From Bacilli bacterium (GTDB lineage Bacteria; Bacillota_I; Bacilli_A; ML615J-28; CAG-313), in the NCBI GenBank assembly GCA_017411715.1, contig JAFQPO010000012.1:1-64000 (forward strand): 64,000 bases of DNA, read 5' to 3'. Shown here in pieces: positions 47,336-55,967 of this stretch; position 1 is the first letter of the stretch; the number at the start of each line of letters is the position of its first letter. The position numbers and the translations under genes were made by a program. The notes below the pieces were generated by a model. The model was not told where the DNA came from and did not search any database. It worked only from the letters and a program-made list of their open reading frames with translations.

Positions 47336-48134
47336 TTTTAACTGTTTTTTGCCATTTAGTACTTTTCATTAAATCAAGATTATCAATTTTAGATTTAACT
47401 TTATATATGTGTTTTGTACCGCGGGCAATTAAAGAGTTAGAGGTAATGGTACCAAGTTTTTTAAAATATTTGTTTACGTCACGATAATCAAAAGGTGCAC
47501 AACTAAAGATATCAGCTAGTATTTCGTTAGTTTCATAATTGTAGTGAAGTGCAATATGACTTTGAGCAATAACAATTAAACCTGATAAATATTTTGAATT
47601 AGTAGTTGGACTTTTTATTAAGTATGCACGAGAAATAGGATCCATATGGATTTCTTCAACCATTGTTTCTAAAAACTCAAAGAATGATTCCATTGTAGGT
47701 ATAGTAGTTGCTTGTAATTTTGACATTAAATGTGGTCCAAAATCACTTGCGGGATCATATTCTAAAATTTCATTTTTAACAATGCTTCGATTTTCTAAAT
47801 TAATAAATGAAAGATCTTCTTTAAAAGGAAGTTCTTTTTTAAAGAAATCAGTAATTTTTTCTATTGATGTATCTGTATTACAAAGAATATCAACAAAGTA
47901 ACATTCTCTTAAAGGGAATGTGTGGATTGTTGCGTGTCCACCATCTAAGAAAACAAAAGCACTAATGCCTAAGTCATCTTTTACCTTACCATAGTAGTAA
48001 GGTATTAATTGAGGTGGTGTAATAGGATTTAAATCTAGAGTATAACAAAGACTATTAAGTAAGTCATTAATGTGTTTGATATCATCTAATTGATGAGTAT
48101 TTGCGCCATAGCAATCTAAAGTTGCGTGAATCAT
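47328..48134 (-). CDS. two-domain S-adenosylmethionine decarboxylase-like protein (SpeD fusion), first domain degenerate
   Basis: This 268-residue protein is about twice a class 1b SpeD. Residues 1-115 align with SpeD (start MIHATLDCYGAN), but the pyruvoyl Ser of ESH is glycine: FLDGGHATIHTFP, Gly66 in place of Ser; His71 and Cys85 are kept. Residues 145-245 form a second SpeD-like unit, GLIVIAQSHIALHY with Ser192, His197 and Cys212, retaining the processing residues. It overlaps speB as TAATG (48134) and follows a GGAGA site. Beside agmatinase it may be an AdoMet decarboxylase for spermidine or, as reported for other SpeD relatives, a decarboxylase of arginine or ornithine. Substrate is undetermined. 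Confidence 0.78.
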   Translation of the reverse strand: MIHATLDCYGANTHQLDDIKHINDLLNSLCYTLDLNPITPPQLIPYYYGKVKDDLGISAFVFLDGGHATIHTFPLRECYFVDILCNTDTSIEKITDFFKKELPFKEDLSFINLENRSIVKNEILEYDPASDFGPHLMSKLQATTIPTMESFFEFLETMVEEIHMDPISRAYLIKSPTTNSKYLSGLIVIAQSHIALHYNYETNEILADIFSCAPFDYRDVNKYFKKLGTITSNSLIARGTKHIYKVKSKIDNLDLMKSTKWQKTVKNK

Positions 48135-49045
48135 TAGAATTCTCCTTTTTTAATGTAAGTTTCAAGTACTTCATAAAGACTTTTTAAAGCAAGCCATGAA
48201 GTAATATTATTGGTATCTAACTTTGGAGATATTTCTACAAAGTCCATTGCTTTAACATTTAAGTGTTTTACTAAAGAACGAATTATAAATAAAACAGAGT
48301 TACTATCAAGCCCAAATGCCTCAGGTGTTCCAGTGCCTGGAGCGAATGCTGGGTCATTGCAATCAATATCATATGATATGTATACTAGATATTTAGGATT
48401 ATCATATAATCTAATAATTTCTTCAACCGCATATCTAATGTTTTGATCATTTAGAAACTTTGCGGTATAAACTTTTATTTCTTTGTTGTTATTTAATAAT
48501 TCTACTTCACATTCTTCATATCCTCTAATGCCAATTAGAGCTAAGTTTTTAGCATTTAAGCCATTTTCTAAAGCACGCATATTTGTGCATGCATGAGAGT
48601 AGATGCTACCATCATATTCATTACAAATATCAGGATGAGCGTCTAAATGAATGATAACTGGAATTTTGTTATTTTCAGTTGCGTATTTAATGAATGCTTT
48701 TTGAGTGCCTATTGAAATAGAATGGTCACCACCAAAAAAGATGTTGACTTTATTCATTTCGTATAATTCATGAGCTTTTTTAGCAATATGATCATGGAAT
48801 TCTTTAGTTTTTTCTAAAGTGATATTTGTGGTTAATTCACCATAATCGTATATTTTAGCTTTTCTCAAATCATACCCGGTCATACTAAAAGGTGGTAAAT
48901 AACTTGATAACATTCTTAATGTATTTGGGGCATCTTTAGCACCAGTGCCACAAGAACAACCCATATCAAAACTAATGCTCGATAAAATAACTTTAGCATC
49001 ATTAATGTTAGAAGTTAGAAGTCCTCTAAAGAAGTTCTGTTCCAT
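48134..49045 (-). CDS. speB: agmatinase/arginase-family ureohydrolase
   Basis: This 303-residue protein has the binuclear manganese signatures FFGGDHSISIG, IIHLDAHPDICNEYDG and YISYDIDCNDPAFAPGTGTP; the last is close to agmatinase. It would convert agmatine to putrescine and urea. ATG 49045 is chosen because GGAGGA lies 7 nt upstream; the longer frame begins at a TTG ahead of that site. It is translationally coupled to the SpeD-like gene. Arginase or guanidino-acid hydrolase activity is possible, as the family is hard to separate by eye. No classical arginine decarboxylase or spermidine synthase is in the window. Confidence 0.85.
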   Translation of the reverse strand: MEQNFFRGLLTSNINDAKVILSSISFDMGCSCGTGAKDAPNTLRMLSSYLPPFSMTGYDLRKAKIYDYGELTTNITLEKTKEFHDHIAKKAHELYEMNKVNIFFGGDHSISIGTQKAFIKYATENNKIPVIIHLDAHPDICNEYDGSIYSHACTNMRALENGLNAKNLALIGIRGYEECEVELLNNNKEIKVYTAKFLNDQNIRYAVEEIIRLYDNPKYLVYISYDIDCNDPAFAPGTGTPEAFGLDSNSVLFIIRSLVKHLNVKAMDFVEISPKLDTNNITSWLALKSLYEVLETYIKKGEF

Positions 49046-49159
49046 ATAAAATCCTCCATAAACTGACAATAATTATAGCATAAATAGATTATTGTTGCAA
49101 GATAACGACAATGAAAATCGCAATTTTTTTGGTAAATTTTATTTATAACTTTAAATAAC

Positions 49160-49188
49160 TTGCAAAATAAATTGATATATGATAAAAT
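49160..49188 (+). promoter_or_regulatory. promoter of the LRR surface protein
   Basis: TTGCAA (49160-49165) and TAAAAT (49183-49188) have a 17-bp spacer, followed by GGGAGGA before the ATG at 49230. Confidence 0.65.
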
Positions 49189-49229
49189 ATGTAAAGTGAA
49201 AATAAAAATTATAAAAGTGGGAGGACTAT

Positions 49230-52200
49230 ATGAAATCTAGCATTAAAGCTATAATAATTGCTTGTGTGGTTTTACTTTTAGGAGGAGCATTAACTTTTGT
49301 TGTTATACATGGGTTAAAACAAAGACCAGAACAAGTTATTGAAAATAACGTTAATATTGATGACTATTTAGAATTCAAATTAGTAGAAGATGGTAGTGGG
49401 TATGCCGTTTCTCTACGTAGCCATAAACATGAAGCGTGTTCTGTTTGTCAAAAATGTATTGTGACAAATTGTGATGGTGCTGAAGAAGATAAATGTGCAG
49501 GGCATGATGGTCACGTGCATCAATTTAGTGAAGAAGGTATGTGTCAATGTGGTATTAAAGAATTAACAATGAAAGACAAACCTGTTGATGTACCTATTGA
49601 CTTAGTTATACCTAGTACATATAATAATAAACCTGTTGTTAAAATTGAAAAGCTACAAAATACACAAGGTGTTGAACAATTAGTAATTCCTGAATCTGTA
49701 ACTGAAATTGCTAAAGGAGCAATCAACGGTACAAGTTCTTTAAAATTAATTGAACTTCCATTTGTTGGACAAAATGCGGAAGCTAAAACTGATTTCAACA
49801 GTATTTTTTCAGGTGCTCCTACTGAGTTAACAGTAGTTATCTCAGGCGGAACAAAAGTAAAAACAAATGCTTTTAGCGGACTTGAATATATTAAAGAAGT
49901 TCAGTTACCTCATACAATTGAAATAATTGATAGAAATGCATTCTTAAATGTTAAAAATATGACTACTTTAACAATTGCTGATTCAGAAAAAGAACCTTCT
50001 AAATTAACTGAAATTGGCGCTGATGCATTTAATGGTTGTGCCAAATTAACTAATGTTACATTCCCTAACAGTTTAATTAAATTAGGTAAATCTGCATTTA
50101 AAGGATGTACATCATTAACAAATATGACATTCCCTTCTGCAATTACTGTTTTACCTGAAAGTTTATTTGAAGGCTGTACTGCATTAGAAATAGTTTCATT
50201 AAAATCAACTGTTGAAGAAATTGCAAAATTTGCATTTAAAGGATGTACTGCTTTAACTCAAATGAAATTACCAGAAAAATTCAAGACAATTGGTGAAGGT
50301 GCATTCTACGGATGTAGTGCAATCAAAGAAATTGAAATTCCTAGTGGTGTAGAAGTTATCTCTAAAGATGCATTTAATGGATGTTCTCATTTAAACTTTG
50401 TTACTTTATCAGAAGGGTTATTAACAATTGAAGAATCTGCTTTTGCGGGATGTGGACGTTTATCAAAATGTGATCTTCCTACAACTCTTCAATCAATCGA
50501 AACATTGGCATTTGCTAATTGTGACAAATTAACTACACTTACAATTAATGCTAGTTTACAAAATATGGCTGCTGATAGTTTCATTGGATGTGATAGTTTA
50601 ACTACAATTGAAGTTGTTGAATCTGATTTATTCAGTGAAGTTGAAGGCTTATTAATGGATAAAGAAGGAACTAAATTATTATTATTCCCTAATGGTTTAG
50701 TACCTGCAGATGGTAAAGTTGTTGTTCCAAGTTTTGTTACTGCAATCGGTGAACATGCTTTTGATGGTTCTACAAGTTTATTAGAACTTGTAGTTGGTGA
50801 AAGTGTACTTGAAATTGGTGAAAGTGCATTTGCTAATTGTGCAAACTTAGAAGTTATTACTTTACATTATATTGGTAAAGTTGCTGATACAACTGAAAAA
50901 GAAACTGACTTAGCTAATGCAAAAGCTGCATTAGGTAATATTGAAGCTGCATTAGAAAATTTAAAAAATGCAGATCCTATAGATACAGATAAAGTTAAAG
51001 AATTAGAAAATACTAAAGAAGAATTAACAACAATTATTGCTACTTTAGAAGCTGAATTGAAAGCAGAAGTTTTAATTGATTATGTAACTACTAAAAAAGT
51101 TCTTGATGATAAAGGTAAAGAAGTTGTTGATAAATCAACTTTAGCAAGCTTAAAGAAATTAGTTTATTTAGGTTCACAAATGGCTGATGATGCATTAGCT
51201 AGTGCTACTGCATTAGAAGAATTAGAAATTGGCTTTATCGGAACTGAAGCCGATAGAACTCTTGCGGCATTATTTAATGGTCCTTCTGCAACACTTAGAA
51301 AAGTAACTTTAACTAAAGATACAATGATTCCTGCTGCTGCATTTAAAAATTTCGCAGCATTAGAAGAAGTTGTTTTAGTTAATGAATTTACAAGCATCGA
51401 AGACCATGCTTTCCAAAACTGTATTAAATTAGAAACTGTTAAATTAGCTAGTGATGAAAATAAAGGTGTTATTTTACCTGCATCAGTTCAAACTGTTAAA
51501 GAAGCTGCTTTCTCTGGTTGTTCATCACTTGTTAAAGTAATTTTCAATGAAGGCGTTACAGAAGTTGCTGAAGATTTATTTAAAGCATGTGCGTCATTAG
51601 TTGATGTTACATTATCTGATACAATTACAACTATCAATAGTGGTGCATTCAATGGATGCAGTAATTTAAAAACATTAAAGATTGGTAAAAATCTTGAAAC
51701 TATCGCTAGTGATGTTTTCACTGCAACATCATTATTTGAAAGTCTTGAAATTGATAGTGAAAATCCTAACTATGTATTTAAAGATCATGCTCTACTTTCA
51801 AAAGATGAAACAATTCTTCATTCATATTTCGCAAGTGGAAATGATTCAACAGAATACACTATTAGTGATACTGTAAAAGTAATCGGTGAATATGCATTTG
51901 CTGCTTGCACAAATTTAACTAAAGTTACTTTTGGTGCAAATGTTGAAAAAGTAGAAGAATCTGCATTTCAAATGTGTACTAACCTAGTTGAAGTTGTATT
52001 CAATGAAAACTTAAAAGAAATTGGTGTTAATGCATTTAGAAGTTGTACAAGTCTTGCTTATACATTACTTGATGAAAACATTGACTTAGTAGAAGATAAT
52101 GCATTTAGAAATTGCCCTAGCTTAGTTCTTTATGTTTCTAACTCAAAAGTTGAACAATGGGGTAATTATTATAGTGAAGAATTACCTACTGAATATAATG

Positions 52201-53513
52201 TTTTACCACTTGAAGAAAATGGATTCCAATACATTGTAAAAGATGATAAAGCTATTATTACTCGTTATGTAGGTAAAGAAGCAAAAGTTGTTATTCCTAA
52301 TGAAATTGGTGGATATACAGTAACTGAATTAGGTAAAAAAGTTTTCAGAAATGTTCAATCATTAAGCGAAGTTGAAATTGCTGCATTAAACGTTACACAT
52401 ATTTCTGAACAAGCATTCTATAACTGCGGTGGTTTAACAAAAGTAACATTTGCTCTTGATAGTACAGTTACACATATTGAAAAAAGTGCTTTTGAAAAAG
52501 CAGCAACATTAAATACTGTTGTACTAGCTGCATCTATTACTGATATCGCTGAAAGAGCATTCTATGAATGTGGCGCATTAGAACTTATTTCTGTATTAAA
52601 TACTGAAACAGAATCTGCTACAGGATTATATTTACCTGAAGACTTAAAAGTTTTAGGTGATGAAGTATTTGGTTCATGCTTAAATTTAACTAAAGTTGTA
52701 TTACCAACTTCATTAGAATATATTGGTGCTCAAGTATTTAATTTATGTAGTTCTGTTGTAGAATTATCAGTTCCATACCTTGGCGTAACTGCTACTGATG
52801 AAACTCGTACAGTTGTTAAACTTTTCAGTGCTGGTACAATTGATCTTTCTCAATTAAAAACTGTTCATATTACAAATAGTGCAACTTTACCAATATCAGC
52901 ATTTGACTCATTAGCAGTTGAAACAGTTGTACTTGGAGAAGGTATGACTCGTATTGGAAGACAAGCATTTAGTGGTTGTACTAAATTAGTAAATGTTCAA
53001 TTACCTTCAACTCTTAGAAATATGGGTGCAGGTGTATTTGAACAATGTACTGCATTAGTTGAAATTACTATTCCAGAAAGAGTTCAAGCAATTCAAATGG
53101 GAACTTTCAAAAACTGTAGAGCACTTGAAAAAATTAATCTTCCTGAAGGATTATCTGAAATTGCTGATGAAGCATTTATTGGTTGTATTAAATTACAAAA
53201 AGTATCATTTGGTGCTGATATGGCAGTAATCTCTGCAGGTGCATTTAGTGGTTGTGAATCATTAAAAACTGTAGAATTAGGTGGAACTGCTATTATCTAT
53301 TCAACTGCATTTGAAAATTGCATAAGTCTAGAAAGCATTTATATTCCTGCTACTGTTACAGAAATTGGTGCAAATGCATTTGATGGATGCACTTCATTAA
53401 GTGTTATTTATGTAGAAGCAAGCCAAGAAGCAGACGCATGGGAAGAAGGCTGGAACTTAATTGATTCTGGTAAAAAAGAAGAAGCTGAAGTAATCTTTGG
53501 TTACCAAAAATAA
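49230..53513 (+). CDS. BspA-type leucine-rich-repeat surface protein
   Basis: This is a 1427-residue protein with an uncleaved-looking N-terminal membrane anchor (residues 5-27). A Cys/His-rich module (about 63-112; SHKHEACSVCQKCIVTNCDG, then a second CxC) is followed by some 30 LRR_5 repeats with the core AFxGCxxLxxxxLPxxxxxI. A highly charged helical segment of about 65 residues (nt 50890-51100; NAKAALGNIEAALENLK) interrupts one repeat. A few non-canonical stretches (near residue 720 and 980) separate repeat blocks. There is no LPXTG. Such proteins in gut bacteria are implicated in adhesion. The Cys/His module recurs in the giant InlB lipoprotein, linking the two. Confidence 0.9.
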   Translation: MKSSIKAIIIACVVLLLGGALTFVVIHGLKQRPEQVIENNVNIDDYLEFKLVEDGSGYAVSLRSHKHEACSVCQKCIVTNCDGAEEDKCAGHDGHVHQFSEEGMCQCGIKELTMKDKPVDVPIDLVIPSTYNNKPVVKIEKLQNTQGVEQLVIPESVTEIAKGAINGTSSLKLIELPFVGQNAEAKTDFNSIFSGAPTELTVVISGGTKVKTNAFSGLEYIKEVQLPHTIEIIDRNAFLNVKNMTTLTIADSEKEPSKLTEIGADAFNGCAKLTNVTFPNSLIKLGKSAFKGCTSLTNMTFPSAITVLPESLFEGCTALEIVSLKSTVEEIAKFAFKGCTALTQMKLPEKFKTIGEGAFYGCSAIKEIEIPSGVEVISKDAFNGCSHLNFVTLSEGLLTIEESAFAGCGRLSKCDLPTTLQSIETLAFANCDKLTTLTINASLQNMAADSFIGCDSLTTIEVVESDLFSEVEGLLMDKEGTKLLLFPNGLVPADGKVVVPSFVTAIGEHAFDGSTSLLELVVGESVLEIGESAFANCANLEVITLHYIGKVADTTEKETDLANAKAALGNIEAALENLKNADPIDTDKVKELENTKEELTTIIATLEAELKAEVLIDYVTTKKVLDDKGKEVVDKSTLASLKKLVYLGSQMADDALASATALEELEIGFIGTEADRTLAALFNGPSATLRKVTLTKDTMIPAAAFKNFAALEEVVLVNEFTSIEDHAFQNCIKLETVKLASDENKGVILPASVQTVKEAAFSGCSSLVKVIFNEGVTEVAEDLFKACASLVDVTLSDTITTINSGAFNGCSNLKTLKIGKNLETIASDVFTATSLFESLEIDSENPNYVFKDHALLSKDETILHSYFASGNDSTEYTISDTVKVIGEYAFAACTNLTKVTFGANVEKVEESAFQMCTNLVEVVFNENLKEIGVNAFRSCTSLAYTLLDENIDLVEDNAFRNCPSLVLYVSNSKVEQWGNYYSEELPTEYNVLPLEENGFQYIVKDDKAIITRYVGKEAKVVIPNEIGGYTVTELGKKVFRNVQSLSEVEIAALNVTHISEQAFYNCGGLTKVTFALDSTVTHIEKSAFEKAATLNTVVLAASITDIAERAFYECGALELISVLNTETESATGLYLPEDLKVLGDEVFGSCLNLTKVVLPTSLEYIGAQVFNLCSSVVELSVPYLGVTATDETRTVVKLFSAGTIDLSQLKTVHITNSATLPISAFDSLAVETVVLGEGMTRIGRQAFSGCTKLVNVQLPSTLRNMGAGVFEQCTALVEITIPERVQAIQMGTFKNCRALEKINLPEGLSEIADEAFIGCIKLQKVSFGADMAVISAGAFSGCESLKTVELGGTAIIYSTAFENCISLESIYIPATVTEIGANAFDGCTSLSVIYVEASQEADAWEEGWNLIDSGKKEEAEVIFGYQK

Positions 53514-53517
53514 TAAA

Positions 53518-53545
53518 AAAAGCATCTTGGTTTCCAAGGTGCTTT
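53518..53545 (+). terminator. hairpin terminator after the LRR gene
   Basis: AAAGCATCTTGG and CCAAGGTGCTTT pair around TTT. The T tract after the stem is short, so termination may be incomplete. Confidence 0.7.
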
Positions 53546-53561
53546 AAATATAGGAGTTGCT

Positions 53562-54746
53562 ATGACTGAAAAAGAATTTAAAAAGATTATTGTTGATTAT
53601 GAACAATCAAAAGAACAAAAAGAATTACAGCTTAGTTTAATTCAAAATGTTGTTGAGACTATTCAAAATAATGTATTTAGTACTATTACTTTAGAAGCTA
53701 GTTTTCAAAGTGGAATTAATGGTTTAAATAAATTAGAAACTGAGTTAGAAATGTGTGTAGTACTTGATAGTAAATGTCAAAATGAATCTTTCGAAAAAAG
53801 AATCCTTTTAAATACAGTAGAATCAATTCTTTTATTAAATTTCGAAAAATTATCAATATCATCAGTAGAAAAAAATATTTTAACGAATATTATCAAAGTA
53901 AAACTTGAAAATGATATATATATTAATATAAAAGTTTTATCAAAAAAAGAAGAATCAAAAATTATTGATGAACAAAACAAAGTTAAGATTATTGAATTAA
54001 TCAATCAAAAATTTACTCTTTATAAAAATACATTAGCTTTAATTAAGTATTATAAACTTACAGAAGATTTAAAAGAATTAAATGATTATTTACTTAGTAT
54101 TATTTTAGCTTATTCGCTAGAAAAATATCAAGCTGATAATAAATATTATAAATACTTAAATGCTTTTATTAAAGGGTTAGATGATTTTCTAAATGGTAAG
54201 AAAATTAGTTTACTAAATACATATATTACAAGTTCTAAAGAATTAAATACTAATTTTAAATATATAGTAGTTGATCCTGTTAACTATGAGGAAAATGTCG
54301 CTTCTATGATAAGTGAAACAACGCTTGGCGATTATCGTAAATTAAGAAAAAAGATTTCTAAAGAATTAGAAAGTAGTGTTGATTTAGGATATACGTTTGA
54401 TAATAGTGTTGAGGTAGTTATTGATATTGAACCACTTCAAAAAGATGATACATATGCATGGAGATTTGAAATAGTCGGCAAAGACTTGAAAAATCAAGCA
54501 AATGAATATGCAAGTGGTATTGAAAACTATCATAATGCTTTATTAAAAGGTACATTTAAAGGATTAAAATCACTTATTCAAAATGGATTAGTGAAGAAAA
54601 AAATATATATCTTAAGTTCATTCGGTGATATTTTTAATTCTAGTATTTTATCAAATGATGAAAATAAATCACGCGTTAAAACAATCAAGGCATTAATCGA
54701 ACAAAACAAATTAAATATTATCTGTATTAGTAAACCAAAGGAGTAA
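53562..54746 (+). CDS. unrecognised protein, possible degenerate nucleotidyltransferase fold
   Basis: This 394-residue cytoplasmic protein is not confidently recognised. Residues 42-68 (ITLEASFQSGINGLNKLETE, LEMCVVLD) are shaped like the GS...DxD strand-turn of OAS/poly(A)-polymerase-type nucleotidyltransferases but with Glu61-x-Glu63 in place of Asp-x-Asp. Residues 117-125 (DIYINIKV) occupy the third-carboxylate strand position without an Asp in the expected place. A helical region (150-215) and VVDPVNYEENVASMIS (236-251) resemble the C-terminal domain of that fold. If so, it may be catalytically weak or inactive. GGAG precedes the ATG, and the next gene, a phosphoesterase, starts 1 bp after its stop. 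Confidence 0.4.
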   Translation: MTEKEFKKIIVDYEQSKEQKELQLSLIQNVVETIQNNVFSTITLEASFQSGINGLNKLETELEMCVVLDSKCQNESFEKRILLNTVESILLLNFEKLSISSVEKNILTNIIKVKLENDIYINIKVLSKKEESKIIDEQNKVKIIELINQKFTLYKNTLALIKYYKLTEDLKELNDYLLSIILAYSLEKYQADNKYYKYLNAFIKGLDDFLNGKKISLLNTYITSSKELNTNFKYIVVDPVNYEENVASMISETTLGDYRKLRKKISKELESSVDLGYTFDNSVEVVIDIEPLQKDDTYAWRFEIVGKDLKNQANEYASGIENYHNALLKGTFKGLKSLIQNGLVKKKIYILSSFGDIFNSSILSNDENKSRVKTIKALIEQNKLNIICISKPKE

Positions 54747-54747
54747 T

Positions 54748-55461
54748 ATGAAATATTTATTATTTTCAGATATTCATGGTAATGATTTAGCACTTAAGAT
54801 TTTAAAATCACAGGGTTACTTTGATAATGTTGATTATGTTGTTTGTTTAGGCGATGCGATTGCGATTGGACCAAGTGGACATGAAGTTTTAGAGATATTA
54901 AAACAAATTCCTAATTTATTAATGGTTAGAGGCAATCATGAAAGATATTTTTTAACCGGGTTTGATAATCCTGGTAGTTGTACTGAGATATCACATCAAG
55001 AATGGGTTTGGTCAAAACTTGATGAGGATGATAGAAAATTTCTAGAAAAATTACCTTTTTCAGTAGAAACAGAAGATAATGGATATAAATTATTATTTAT
55101 TCATTATGCGATGAAATCAGCTACTAAATATAAATCAATTATTCATAATCCAGATGCTTTAATTCTTGATGAATTATTTAAAGAATATGATGCGGATATC
55201 ATATGTTATGGGCATGAACATGTTGCTTCTTGTTTTAAAGGAGAAAAACTATATATTAATACAGGATCTTTAGGATGTCCTGTCAAAAAACCATTAACCT
55301 TAAAAGCGGTTATTCTAGAAATAACAGATGATGTTAAAGTAGAGAATATAGAAATAGAATACGATCCGACACCAGTTGTTAAAACAATGAAACAACAAAT
55401 GATGCCAGATCGTGAATTTATCAGCAAAAGCTTTTTTGGAATAAATGAAAGTGAGTGTTAA
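54748..55461 (+). CDS. YfcE/MJ0936-type metallophosphoesterase
   Basis: This 237-residue calcineurin-like phosphoesterase has all metal ligands: LLFSDIHGN (DxH), VVCLGDAI (GD), MVRGNHERY (GNHE), FIHYAM (His) and CYGHEHVAS (GHxH), followed by INTGSLGCP. Relatives hydrolyse phosphodiesters or phosphomonoesters of unknown physiological identity. AAGGAG precedes the ATG. It is translationally close-coupled (1 bp) to the nucleotidyltransferase-like gene, suggesting a shared nucleotide-related process; that is inference. Confidence 0.9.
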   Translation: MKYLLFSDIHGNDLALKILKSQGYFDNVDYVVCLGDAIAIGPSGHEVLEILKQIPNLLMVRGNHERYFLTGFDNPGSCTEISHQEWVWSKLDEDDRKFLEKLPFSVETEDNGYKLLFIHYAMKSATKYKSIIHNPDALILDELFKEYDADIICYGHEHVASCFKGEKLYINTGSLGCPVKKPLTLKAVILEITDDVKVENIEIEYDPTPVVKTMKQQMMPDREFISKSFFGINESEC

Positions 55462-55497
55462 GGAAGATTACCTAAAGGGTAACTTCCTTAATTTTTT
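55458..55497. terminator. terminator between phosphoesterase and CotY/Z-like gene
   Basis: TAAGGAAG and CTTCCTTA extend over TTACC/GGTAA with one bulged A, then TTTTTT. It overlaps both converging stop codons. Confidence 0.88.
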
Positions 55498-55912
55498 ATA
55501 CCCCTAGATTTGCAAGTTGGCGGCATGTAGGACAATTGATTGGATCAAAACATTGAACAGAGCAAATACAATCTATACGCATAACGACTGTTTGAGCTGT
55601 ACATGTTAGAGTTCCATCTACATCAGTGATTAAACGAAGAAGTACTGTATCGTCTCCACGTACATCTTCAACTCTGAATAAATTAGCAATAGCAGTCTCG
55701 GCTGCATCAGTAGGAACTGCGAAACGTCCATTACATGTATAGATAGCAACTGGTTTAGTATTGAATACTTGCGCAATCATACATGTTTCACATCCACCTA
55801 AACTATTACGGGTTGCTTCTTGTTGAATACGTTCAATTTGACGAAGTAAATCCGCGATAGTATTATTATCTAGGTTATTTAATTGGTTGTTAAGTAAATT
55901 AACACAAGCCAT
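55496..55912 (-). CDS. CotY/CotZ-like spore-coat protein
   Basis: This is a 138-residue Cys-rich protein. The order GGCETCMIAQVFNTKPVAIY, then LFRVEDVRGDDTVLLRLI, then TVVMRIDCICSVQCFDPI, resembles the CotY/CotZ coat/exosporium family (the NT-x-P, FRVE and CxCxxxC blocks are in the same order). In Bacillus these proteins form cross-linked outer-coat layers. GAGGTG precedes the ATG. It is monocistronic and has no signal peptide, consistent with assembly on the forespore from the mother cell. With the CotD-like and SspI-like genes it argues for sporulation. Confidence 0.68.
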   Translation of the reverse strand: MACVNLLNNQLNNLDNNTIADLLRQIERIQQEATRNSLGGCETCMIAQVFNTKPVAIYTCNGRFAVPTDAAETAIANLFRVEDVRGDDTVLLRLITDVDGTLTCTAQTVVMRIDCICSVQCFDPINCPTCRQLANLGV

Positions 55913-55967
55913 AAAGGCACCTCACTTTCACTATTATCATATGTTGGTTATATAAAAAAGAATGTTT

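Noticed and set aside
53562-55461. CBASS-type anti-phage system
   Set aside because: The nucleotidyltransferase-like protein lacks the catalytic Asp residues and no effector or ancillary Cap gene is nearby; the neighbours are a phosphoesterase and a coat protein.
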